DNA from: Glycomyces dulcitolivorans | GTDB lineage: Bacteria; Actinomycetota; Actinomycetes; Mycobacteriales; Micromonosporaceae | Assembly: GCF_003265355.1 (NCBI RefSeq) | Contig: NZ_QFRW01000312.1 | Location: 1 to 32,639 of the forward strand | Reading direction: 5' to 3' | DNA length: 32,639 nucleotides | Shown here: positions 23,671 to 30,324 of the stretch, one piece after another | Position numbering within the stretch: the first letter of the stretch is position 1 | Layout of the letters: each line of letters begins with the position of its first letter | Notes under the pieces: generated by a model | Told to the model about the DNA's origin: nothing | What the model saw: only the letters and a program-made list of their open reading frames with translations | Databases searched by the model: none | Position numbers and translations under genes: made by a program

Positions 23671-23716
23671 TTGCAGAACGTGACCGTCTCTTGTGCTGTC
23701 ACGCTGAGTGATTTCC

Positions 23717-23728
23717 TACAGTCTTCTC
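23717..23728 (+). promoter_or_regulatory. -10 element placing transcription at the lipoprotein GTG (leaderless)
   Basis: TACAGT (23717-23722) fits the actinomycete TAnnnT -10 and ends 6 bp before the GTG at 23729, so the transcript would begin at or next to the start codon. No consensus -35 and no ribosome site precede that GTG, which supports a leaderless mRNA. Confidence 0.35.
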
Positions 23729-24736
23729 GTGCCCCTGAAACACAAGATCATATTCGCCCCTCTCGTAACACTCCTGCTGGCAAGCAGCGCCTGCGGCTTT
23801 GTGCCCATCCCCGGAATGGAGCGCACCGAGTCCTACGAGTTCTTCTTCGGCGGCGACTCGGACGCCTGGTGCCAGAGCGGCGACGAGTCCTGGACCGGTG
23901 ACGAGGGTATCCACGTCCTCGGCCCGCACTTCTCGACCACCGTCGAATGCCGCTTCGTCAGCGAGGAGCTGCCCAGCGAAGTCGCCGCGCGGTCGAGCGC
24001 GCTGGCCGACATGCCCAAGGCCGAGGACGGCAGCGAGTTCGTCATCAACCAAGTCTCGCGCGACCAGATGCAGACCCAGTACGGCTACGCCCCCACCCGG
24101 GCCTGGGTGACCATCGGCGACCGCGAGTTCGAACTCGACGAGGCCCCCGAGGCCGGCGACTGGGTGGTCCTGACCGCCCCGGCCGACGAGGCCGCCGTGC
24201 TCTGGGTCGAGGACGACGGCCGCGCCCAGGGCGTCGACATGCGCACCGGCGAGCGGGTCGACCCGGTGTTCGCCTTCTACAACGGCGTCGCCACCACCAC
24301 CGACGGCTTCCCCGGCTACAAGTACGACAAGGTCGAGTTCGACCACGGCTCCGAGTACACCTGGCTGGCCTGCGAATCCGACGGCGGCGGCGCCTGGCGC
24401 AACGTCTGGGACGAGGAGCTCGGCTGGGCCAGCGAGGGCCACGTGTTCCTCACCGTGGGCCTGGGATGGTGCCGCGACTTCGACGAGTTCACCTGGAACC
24501 TGGACCGCCAGCGGTCCATCGCCCTCACCAGCGGCGAGGCCGCCGAACCGGTGGCATGGAACGAGACCGGCCTCGACGGCATGGGCATCGAGGTCACCGC
24601 GGTCTTCGAGATCCCCGACTACGACGCCGAAGTCACCATCGCGTTCACCCCGGTAGGCGAGGTCGTCGACCAGGACGGCCGCGAATGGGACTTCCGCGAC
24701 GACCCCGACCCGACCGTCTGGACCGCGAAGTTCTGA
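23729..24736 (+). CDS. Secreted lipoprotein of unknown function
   Basis: 335-residue protein not assigned to a known family. A short signal peptide (KHKIIFAPLVTLLLASSAC) ends in a lipobox, so the mature protein is anchored by its Cys. The remainder is acidic and Trp/Tyr-rich, with three further cysteines (DAWCQSG, VECRF, WLACESDG) and one at LGWCRDF, suggesting disulfides. A C-terminal domain (about 250-335: FTWNLDRQ...VAWNETGL...VTAVFEIP...VTIAFTPVGEVV) looks beta-rich. GTG at 23729 was preferred over GTG at 23708 because it gives a normal lipoprotein signal and fits the -10 element. A decayed second copy of the C-terminal domain follows directly. Genes around it offer no functional clue beyond the adjacent two-component pair. 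Confidence 0.8.
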   Translation: MPLKHKIIFAPLVTLLLASSACGFVPIPGMERTESYEFFFGGDSDAWCQSGDESWTGDEGIHVLGPHFSTTVECRFVSEELPSEVAARSSALADMPKAEDGSEFVINQVSRDQMQTQYGYAPTRAWVTIGDREFELDEAPEAGDWVVLTAPADEAAVLWVEDDGRAQGVDMRTGERVDPVFAFYNGVATTTDGFPGYKYDKVEFDHGSEYTWLACESDGGGAWRNVWDEELGWASEGHVFLTVGLGWCRDFDEFTWNLDRQRSIALTSGEAAEPVAWNETGLDGMGIEVTAVFEIPDYDAEVTIAFTPVGEVVDQDGREWDFRDDPDPTVWTAKF

Positions 24737-24737
24737 C

Positions 24738-25001
24738 GCCGCCCTGCGCTGGAACCTCGGCCAGGCGGCCCTGACCGCGCAGGCCGGCGGCGATCCGATC
24801 GCCGCACTCTCCTGGAACGCCGAGGAGCTCGCCGACACCGACGGCACGATGCGGTACACGGCCCTCTTCGCGATCCCCGCGGACGCCGCGGCCGCGACGC
24901 TGGTCTTCACCCTGGTCGGGGATCTGGAGAACCTCGACGGCGGCGACGGCTACGCCTTCGTCGACACGCTCGCGGCGACGGAGCGCGAACTCGCGTTCTG
25001 A
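24738..25001 (+). pseudogene. Remnant: second, diverged copy of the lipoprotein's C-terminal domain
   Basis: Starting 1 nt after the lipoprotein stop, in a frame shifted by +1, 87 codons encode a homolog of that protein's last 85 residues or so. It has LRWNL for FTWNL, LSWNAEELADTDG for VAWNETGLDGMG, YTALFAIP for VTAVFEIP and TLVFTLVGDLENLDG for TIAFTPVGEVVDQDG, then ends in TGA. It has no start codon, signal peptide or ribosome site. It is best read as the 3' end of a tandem paralog whose front was deleted. The alternative is a domain reached by frameshifting near the upstream stop. The copies are too diverged for a recent duplication. Confidence 0.75.
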
Positions 25002-25703
25002 TCAGGCGAGTTCGTGCAGCAGGGCGCTCAGGATTCGGGCGACCTTCTCGGGCTGGGTGATGATGGCGAGGTGGTCGGTCGGGAGTTCGGTGACCTGCCA
25101 GCCCTGTTCGAGGGCGACGGCGGCCTGGGCGGTGTAGGCGGCGCTCAGACGGAGGTAGGCGCAGGGGCCGGGCGGCCAGGTCGGGACGTGGGGGGCGGTC
25201 TCCTCGAAGTAGGTCAGCGGGATGCGCGGGAGGGTCGCGACGAACGCGTTGCGCTGGCCGTCGTCGGGTAGGAGCTCGGTGATGGCCTCGGGCGGGAACC
25301 ATTCGCTCCACTTCGGAAGGACGCCGCCGTCCGCGAGGCCGCGCAGGCGGTCGCCCAGGTCAGTGGTCGCGGTGTCGAACCAGGTCATGCCCGCGTGGGG
25401 GAGTTCGGCGTCGACGAAGACCGCGGCGGTGGTGCGGGGCACGGCTTCGGCGATCGCGGGCAGGAGCGCGCCGGCGCCGCTGTGGGCGATGAGGACGACC
25501 GACTCGTGCATGGCGTACTCGCCCAAGGCTTCCGCGACCCGCGCGGCCGCGGCCAGGTGGAACGGGCCTTCATTCGCGAACACCAGGGCCAGGTCGGGGA
25601 CGGCGACGACGTGGCCGAGGGAGCGCAGCGCCTGGGCCGTCGGCTCCCATGCGAGAGCGCCGGTCATCGGGCTGTGCACCAGTACCAGTAGCGGATCGTC
25701 CAC
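25002..25703 (-). CDS. Alpha/beta-fold hydrolase
   Basis: 233-residue serine hydrolase-like protein. It begins with strand LLVLVHSPMTGALAWEP (oxyanion region). The nucleophile elbow is AHSGAG (Ser75). A probable acidic residue is Asp98 in VFVDAELPH, and the catalytic His is in PTDHLAII near residue 214, giving a complete triad in the expected order. It lacks a signal peptide, so it is cytoplasmic. GTG at 25703 is the most sensible start; the longer frame upstream runs into the terminator and the aldo/keto reductase gene. Its stop codon abuts the stop of the lipoprotein remnant. Substrate unknown; esterase or lactonase activity is possible. Confidence 0.83.
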   Translation of the reverse strand: MDDPLLVLVHSPMTGALAWEPTAQALRSLGHVVAVPDLALVFANEGPFHLAAAARVAEALGEYAMHESVVLIAHSGAGALLPAIAEAVPRTTAAVFVDAELPHAGMTWFDTATTDLGDRLRGLADGGVLPKWSEWFPPEAITELLPDDGQRNAFVATLPRIPLTYFEETAPHVPTWPPGPCAYLRLSAAYTAQAAVALEQGWQVTELPTDHLAIITQPEKVARILSALLHELA

Positions 25704-25732
25704 GTCTCGATTGTGGTGGGCGGGGCACGGAA

Positions 25733-25768
25733 ACACAAGGGCCCGGGGCGGTTCCGCCCCGGGCCCTC
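25733..25768 (-). terminator. Intrinsic terminator of aldo/keto reductase 1
   Basis: 13-14 bp stem (25738-25751 with 25754-25767) that on the minus strand is followed by ttgtgttt. It lies just past the reductase stop and before the hydrolase start. Confidence 0.8.
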
Positions 25769-25774
25769 GTGCGT

Positions 25775-26605
25775 CTAGCTGCCGACGACCGCGGGGTCGC
25801 CGCCCTGGCGGACGCCGGTGTCGAGGAGGTCGATGGCGACCAGTTCCTCTGCGGTGAGGGTGAAGTCGAGGGTCGCCCAGTTCTCGCGAATGCGGTCGGG
25901 AGTGACGGACTTGGGGATGACCACGTTGCCGCGCTGGAGGTTCCAGCGCAGCGCCACCTGCGCGGGGGTGCGGTCGTGGGCCGCGGCGGCGGCCTTGACG
26001 GCGGGCTCGTCGAACAGGCCGCCGCCCCGCAGCGCCAGCGGGCCCCACGACTCGGTCGCGATGAGGTGCTCGGCGTGGTAGGCGCGCAGCTCGGGCTGGC
26101 TGAAGTACGGGTGGAGCTCGACCTGGTTGATCTCGGGCGCGGCGCCGGTCTCGGTCTCGACCGCTTCGAGGTGCTCGATCGTGAAGTTCGAGACGCCGGC
26201 GGCGCGGATGAGGCCCTCGGCGCGGGCGTCCAGGAGCGCCTGCCAGGACTCGACGTACTTGCCGACGCCCGGGCGCGGCCAGTGGAGCAGGTACAGGTCG
26301 AGGTGGTCGGTGCCGAGGCGCTCCAGGGACTCCTCCAGGCCCTTGCGGACGTCGTCGTAGCCGTGGTCCCAGACCTTGCTGGTCAGGAACACCTCGTCGC
26401 GTCCGAGGCCCGAGGCGGCGAGGGCGCGGCCGACGCCGACCTCGTTGCCGTAGCCGGTCGCGGTGTCGACCAGGCGGTAGCCGGTCTCCAGCGCGGTCTC
26501 GACCGCGGCCTGGGAGTCGCCGTCCTCGATCTTGAAGGTGCCGAAGCCGAAGCGCGGGATCGCGGCGCCGCCGGTCAGCTTGATGGAGGTGCTCAGTTCG
26601 CTCAT
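25775..26605 (-). CDS. Aldo/keto reductase 1
   Basis: 276-residue NADPH-dependent carbonyl reductase of the AKR superfamily, in the AKR5-like group (2,5-diketogluconate reductase relatives). The catalytic tetrad is Asp47 (RLVDTA), Tyr52 (GYGNE), Lys77 (LTSKVW) and His108 (LLHWP). The AKR signatures GVSNFTIEHLEAV and the cofactor-phosphate motif IPKSVTPDRIREN are present. ATG at 26605 is used. It is a clear paralog of the reductase at 27519-28355. The two lie on the same strand but are separated by an opposite-strand two-gene cassette. The substrate cannot be predicted. Confidence 0.95.
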   Translation of the reverse strand: MSELSTSIKLTGGAAIPRFGFGTFKIEDGDSQAAVETALETGYRLVDTATGYGNEVGVGRALAASGLGRDEVFLTSKVWDHGYDDVRKGLEESLERLGTDHLDLYLLHWPRPGVGKYVESWQALLDARAEGLIRAAGVSNFTIEHLEAVETETGAAPEINQVELHPYFSQPELRAYHAEHLIATESWGPLALRGGGLFDEPAVKAAAAAHDRTPAQVALRWNLQRGNVVIPKSVTPDRIRENWATLDFTLTAEELVAIDLLDTGVRQGGDPAVVGS

Positions 26606-26661
26606 GCGCGCAAACCTACTCACCGGGGGACCGATTGCCCAGCGGCGCGGTTTGCCGCCGC

Positions 26662-26721
26662 GGAAAGTCCGGACTTGACGCGATGGAAAGTCGTCCGCTA
26701 GACTTTCCGGTATGGAAAGTC
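26662..26721 (+). promoter_or_regulatory. Leaderless promoter with repeated GGAAAGTC operator
   Basis: TTGACG (26675-26680), 18 bp spacer and TAGACT (26699-26704) form a good sigma-70-type promoter. Its start point falls at the ATG (26712), so the transcript is leaderless. The octamer GGAAAGTC occurs at 26662, 26685 and 26714, and inverted (GACTTTCC) at 26701. The pair 26685-26692/26701-26708 makes an 8+8 inverted repeat across the -10. aagtccggactt (26665-26676) is another perfect palindrome at the -35. Autoregulation by the winged-helix gene of this operon is the natural inference. Confidence 0.72.
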
Positions 26722-27173
26722 AGATGAACCCCCAAGAGGCCCGCGCCGCCCTCGACGCCGTCGACGAGTCCCGCTCCGGCATCGCCGACCGCCTCTACAC
26801 GCCCTGGTGGTACCACCCGATCCTCGGCCTCCTCGTCGGCGGCCTCATCGCCGTCGCCGGCTCCGGCGCCCGCCTGGCGATCGTGTGGGGCGCCGTGGCC
26901 GCCTTCGCCCTCGGCGTGCTCCTGCTCGCCACCGCCTACCGCCGCATCGCCGGCGTGTGGGCCGACTACTCGGCCGGGCCCCGCTCGCGGCGCAGCGCCC
27001 AGGTCGCCTTCGCGGTCGGCGTGATCATCGCCGCCACCGGCGCGTCCGTCGGCCTCGGCTTCGACCTGTGGTGGCCCGCCACGGTCGCCGGAGGGATCAT
27101 CGCCGTCCTCACCGTCGTGTGGGGCCGCCACTACGACACGCTCCTGCGCGCCGACCTGCGCGAGACCGCATGA
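26712..27173 (+). CDS. Four-helix membrane protein of a regulator-coupled cassette
   Basis: 153-residue protein. The short amphipathic N-terminus MNPQEARAALDAVDESRSGI is followed by WWYHP and four predicted helices (ILGLLVGGLIAVAG; LAIVWGAVAAFALGVLLLAT; VAFAVGVIIAATGASVG; VAGGIIAVLTVVWG). Small proteins of this shape encoded beside HTH_34-type regulators are common in actinomycetes, but their role is not known. ATG at 26712 matches the predicted leaderless start; ATG at 26724 is an alternative without a better ribosome site. The stop overlaps the regulator's ATG (ATGA). Confidence 0.82.
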   Translation: MESQMNPQEARAALDAVDESRSGIADRLYTPWWYHPILGLLVGGLIAVAGSGARLAIVWGAVAAFALGVLLLATAYRRIAGVWADYSAGPRSRRSAQVAFAVGVIIAATGASVGLGFDLWWPATVAGGIIAVLTVVWGRHYDTLLRADLRETA

Positions 27174-27472
27174 GCGTCGAACCCCGCTTCGACGAGGTGA
27201 TCCACGCGCCCAACCGGCTCCGGATCTGCTCGATGCTCTCGCGCATGAGCGAAGTCGAGTTCGCCGCCCTGCGCGAAGGCCTGGCCGTCAGCGACTCCGT
27301 GCTCAGCAAGCAGCTCAAGGCCCTCGAAGACGCCGGGTACCTGACGGTCCGCAAGTCGCCCCTCGACGGCCGCACCCGCACCTGGGCCGCTCTCACCGAC
27401 GAGGGCCGCACCGCCTTCGCCGCCCACGTGGCCGAGCTCAAGCGCCTCGCCGAAGGCGTCCCGACCGACTAG
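27170..27472 (+). CDS. Winged-helix transcriptional regulator (HTH_34/MarR-like)
   Basis: 100-residue DNA-binding protein consisting of little more than one winged helix: HAPNRLRICSMLSRMSEVEF, AALREGLAVSDSVLSKQLKA (recognition helix) and LEDAGYLTVRKSPLDGRTRT (wing), plus a short dimerisation helix. It belongs to the compact regulators related to HTH_34/ArsR-MarR proteins. It is translationally coupled to the membrane protein. It probably represses its own operon through the GGAAAGTC repeats (inference), possibly with the membrane partner modulating it. A strong terminator follows. Confidence 0.9.
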   Translation: MSVEPRFDEVIHAPNRLRICSMLSRMSEVEFAALREGLAVSDSVLSKQLKALEDAGYLTVRKSPLDGRTRTWAALTDEGRTAFAAHVAELKRLAEGVPTD

Positions 27473-27476
27473 ACGC

Positions 27477-27512
27477 CGAAAGGGCGGCCGGATCACTCCG
27501 GCCGCCCTTTCG
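27477..27512. terminator. Bidirectional terminator
   Basis: Perfect 16-bp stem (27477-27492 with 27497-27512) around TCAC, with AAA/TTT near the base. It sits between the converging winged-helix gene and aldo/keto reductase 2 gene and serves both. Confidence 0.9.
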
Positions 27513-27518
27513 CGTTCC

Positions 27519-28355
27519 CTAGCGCTCGTTGCCGCCGGGGTCGATGCCCTGGCGCTTGCCCGTCTCCAGGGCGTCGATCGCGGCCATCTCCGCCTCGCTC
27601 AGCTCGAAGCCGAACACGTCGAAGTTCTCGGCGATGCGGCTCGCCTTGGAGGACTTGGGGATCACGATGCACCCGTTCTGGAGGTGCCAGCGGATGACGA
27701 CCTGCCCCGGGCTCTTCCCGTGCGCCGCGGCCGCCGCGGTGACGGCGTCCTCGGCGAGGACCGAGCCGGTGCGCTGGCCCAGCGGGCCCCACGACTCGGT
27801 GGCGATGCCGCGCTCGGCCTGCCAGGCGCGCAGCCCGGCCTGGTTGAAGTACGGGTGGAGCTCGACCTGGTTGACCGTGGGCCACACCCCGGTGCCCTCG
27901 TGGACCCGCTCCAGGTGCTCGGGCAGGAAGTTCGAGACGCCGACCGATTTGATCAGGCCCTCGTCGCGGGCCTTGAGCAGGGCCGCGAACGTCTCGACGT
28001 ACAGGCCCTGCTTGGGGGAGGGCCAGTGGATCAGGTACAGGTCGAGGTAGTCGGTGCCGAGGCGCTCCAGCGACGCTTCGAGCGCCGCCCGGGCCTTGTC
28101 GGCGCCGTGGTGGTCGTTCCACACCTTCGTGGTCAGGAACACCTCGCCGCGCGGGACGCCGGAGCCGTTGACGGCCCGCCCGACGCCGACCTCGTTGCCG
28201 TACATCTCGGCGGTGTCGATGAGCCGGTACCCGGCCCCCAGGGCCGCCTCGACCGCCTCCTGCGCCTCGTCGTCGCCGACCTTGTAGGTCCCGTAGCCGA
28301 TGCGGGGCATGATGACGCCGTCGTTGAGCTTCACCGGTTCGCTGAGATCAGTCAT
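27519..28355 (-). CDS. Aldo/keto reductase 2
   Basis: 278-residue AKR-superfamily reductase, paralogous to reductase 1. The tetrad is Asp47 (RLIDTA), Tyr52 (MYGNE), Lys77 (LTTKVW) and His110 (LIHWP). GVSNFLPEHLERV and IPKSSKASRIAENF provide the cofactor site. ATG at 28355 is used. The gene begins 19 bp after gmd on the same strand, so tetR, gmd and this gene may form one transcript ending at the terminator at 27477-27512. A role in sugar or aldehyde reduction fits the neighbour but is inference. Confidence 0.95.
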   Translation of the reverse strand: MTDLSEPVKLNDGVIMPRIGYGTYKVGDDEAQEAVEAALGAGYRLIDTAEMYGNEVGVGRAVNGSGVPRGEVFLTTKVWNDHHGADKARAALEASLERLGTDYLDLYLIHWPSPKQGLYVETFAALLKARDEGLIKSVGVSNFLPEHLERVHEGTGVWPTVNQVELHPYFNQAGLRAWQAERGIATESWGPLGQRTGSVLAEDAVTAAAAAHGKSPGQVVIRWHLQNGCIVIPKSSKASRIAENFDVFGFELSEAEMAAIDALETGKRQGIDPGGNER

Positions 28356-28374
28356 GCCCGCGATGGTAACCGCG

Positions 28375-29364
28375 TCACGAGCCGTCGCGCAGGGCCTTGC
28401 GGTCGGCATCGACCATGACGGCGGCGAGCTCGTGCCAGTGGACGCGGGCCTTCCAGCCGATCTCGCGTTCGATCTTCGCGGGGTCGCCGACCAGTTCGGG
28501 GACCTCGGCGGGGCGCTCGTAGCGGTCGTCGTGCTCGATGTGGTCGCGCCAGTCGAGGCCGGCGTGGGCGAAGGCGGCCTCGGCGAAGTCGCGGACGGTG
28601 GCGGCGCGGCCGGTGGCGATCACGTAGTCGACCGGTTCGCGGTGCTGGAGCATGAGCCACATGGCCTCGGTGTACTCCGGCGCGTAGCCCCAGTCGCGCA
28701 CGGCGTCGAGGTTGCCGAGGTAGACCGTCTTCTCAAGGCCCGCCGCGATGCGCGCGACGGCCCGGGTGATCTTGCGGGTCACGAACGTCTCGCCGCGGCG
28801 GGGGCTCTCGTGGTTGAACGCGATCCCGTTGACCGCGAACATCCCGTACGACTCCCGGTAGTTCACGGTGGCCCAGTGCGCGAACAGCTTCGCGACCCCG
28901 TAGGGGCTGCGCGGGTGGAACGGGGCGTCCTCGTTCTGGGGCGGCGCGGTCGTGCCGAACATCTCCGAAGTGGACGCCTGGTAGATCTTGGCGTCGATCC
29001 GGCTGGCGCGCACCGCCTCCAGGAGCCGGATCGCCCCCAGTGCGGTCACGTTCGCGGTGTAGTCGGGCAGGTCGAAGCTGACGCGCACGTGCGACTGCGC
29101 GGCCAGGTTGTAGATCTCGTCGGGCCCGAGGTCGCGGATGAGGTTGGAGAGGAGCCCCGCGTCGGTGACGTCGCCCTTGTGGAGGAACAGCCGCCGCCCC
29201 GACTCGTGCGGGTCCTGGTAGACGCCGTCGAGGCGGGAGGTGTTCGCGATGAGCGAGGACGCGTGCCGGACGATCCCGTGCACCGTGTAGCCCTTGGCGA
29301 GCAGCAGCTCGGCCAGGTAGGAGCCGTCCTGCCCGGTGATGCCGGTGATCAAGGCGGTCTTCAC
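28375..29364 (-). CDS. gmd: GDP-mannose 4,6-dehydratase
   Basis: Converts GDP-D-mannose to GDP-4-keto-6-deoxy-D-mannose, the precursor of GDP-fucose, rhamnose and other deoxyhexoses for glycans or glycosylated products. 329 residues, an extended SDR. The NADP-binding motif is [16 protein letters not shown], then YNLAAQSHV. The catalytic triad is STSEMFG and Tyr/Lys in SPYGVAKLF. The Gmd-specific [16 protein letters not shown] and [20 protein letters not shown] are present. GTG at 29364 overlaps the TetR stop (GTGA), with ggaggag upstream. The usual partner (GDP-4-keto reductase, fcl/rmd) is absent from the window; the adjacent aldo/keto reductase is not of that family. Confidence 0.96.
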   Translation of the reverse strand: MKTALITGITGQDGSYLAELLLAKGYTVHGIVRHASSLIANTSRLDGVYQDPHESGRRLFLHKGDVTDAGLLSNLIRDLGPDEIYNLAAQSHVRVSFDLPDYTANVTALGAIRLLEAVRASRIDAKIYQASTSEMFGTTAPPQNEDAPFHPRSPYGVAKLFAHWATVNYRESYGMFAVNGIAFNHESPRRGETFVTRKITRAVARIAAGLEKTVYLGNLDAVRDWGYAPEYTEAMWLMLQHREPVDYVIATGRAATVRDFAEAAFAHAGLDWRDHIEHDDRYERPAEVPELVGDPAKIEREIGWKARVHWHELAAVMVDADRKALRDGS

Positions 29365-30113
29365 GACTGCTCCTCCTGCCGCGCGAGGCTCGGCAGGTGC
29401 TCGGAGCGGACCAGCCAGTCGGCCGACAGCTCCATGCCGTGGCGGCGTGCCTCGGCGAGGCGGTCGCACTCGGCCAGGCGCAGGGCCGCGTCGGCGACCT
29501 CGATCGAGTACCCGGCCGGGTCGAGCACGGGGCCGTCGTCGAGGCGCGCGAGGATCACGCCCTCCACCAGGCCGAACACCAGGTGCGCGCGCCGCTCCAG
29601 CTCCCCGGGCGCGTAGCCGCGCGCCGCGCCGGTGCGCCCGAGGAGGTCACGGTAGGCCTCGCGCAGGTGGGCGCGCATGGCGCGGAACGGCGCGAAGGAC
29701 TCCTGCCGGATCTCCGGCAGCAGGTACAGCGCCCCGAGGTTGTGGCGGGCCCCGGCGAGCTGGGCGGCGTCGATGCGCACCAGCGCCCACAGCCGCGCCT
29801 CGGCGGCCGCGTCCTGCTCGGCCAGCGCCCACTCGGCGAACTCCAGCGACGGGGCGACCGTGGTCTCCAGGAGGCTGCGCAGCAGCTCCTCTTTGGAGGC
29901 GAAGTAGTAGTACATGCTGGCCTGGCGCAGGCCGGCGCGGGCGGTGATGGCCCTGGTCGAGGTCGCGGTGTAGCCCTGGACGGTGAACAGCTCGGCCGCG
30001 GCGGCGAGGAGCTGCTCGCGCGGGTCGGCGTCGCCGCCCGCGGGGGCGACGCGGGGCCGCCCCACCCGGCGCTTGGGCCGGTCGGCCACGGGCTCCTTCG
30101 CTGTCGCGGGCAT
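29361..30113 (-). CDS. TetR/AcrR-family regulator of the divergent symporter/UAAP1 operon
   Basis: 250-residue repressor with a basic N-terminal tail ([16 protein letters not shown]), then the [23 protein letters not shown] and [21 protein letters not shown] helical ligand domain follows. ATG at 30113 is preceded by aggaaggcgg; the in-frame stretch upstream covers the intergenic operators and is not coding. It is divergent from the sodium:solute symporter, with two palindromic operators between. TetR regulators in this position are a recurrent partner of UAAP/urea-carboxylase operons. Its stop overlaps the start of gmd, an unexpected coupling. The ligand is likely a small nitrogen compound (inference). 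Confidence 0.92.
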   Translation of the reverse strand: MPATAKEPVADRPKRRVGRPRVAPAGGDADPREQLLAAAAELFTVQGYTATSTRAITARAGLRQASMYYYFASKEELLRSLLETTVAPSLEFAEWALAEQDAAAEARLWALVRIDAAQLAGARHNLGALYLLPEIRQESFAPFRAMRAHLREAYRDLLGRTGAARGYAPGELERRAHLVFGLVEGVILARLDDGPVLDPAGYSIEVADAALRLAECDRLAEARRHGMELSADWLVRSEHLPSLARQEEQS

Positions 30114-30248
30114 CGGTCCGCCTTCCTGGTCCGGGGTGCGGGCCCAAGTGTAATCGCCGCCCCCGACGCGCAGGTCGGCTCGGCCCCAGTGGACGGATCC
30201 GCCGCTTCGCGTTGCGGCCGTGCGGAGGTGTTCACCCCCGGGAAACAA

Positions 30249-30268
30249 ATTCTATCGAGTGATCGAAA
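30249..30268. promoter_or_regulatory. TetR operator O1
   Basis: attctatc-gagt-gatcgaaa: near-perfect arms with one internal mismatch and a 4-nt spacer, the same design as O2 16 bp away. Read on the minus strand it contains TAGAAT, a possible -10 for the TetR gene, so binding would autoregulate it. Confidence 0.65.
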
Positions 30269-30283
30269 TCCGGGGGCGCTTAA

Positions 30284-30303
30284 TTTCTATCAACCGATAG
30301 AAA
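30284..30303. promoter_or_regulatory. TetR operator O2
   Basis: tttctatc-aacc-gatagaaa is a perfect 8+8 palindrome 22 bp before the symporter ATG, between the divergent TetR and symporter genes. It is the likely site at which the TetR protein shuts off the nitrogen-scavenging operon. Confidence 0.8.
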
Positions 30304-30324
30304 ACAACCCCTGGAAGGTGCCCG

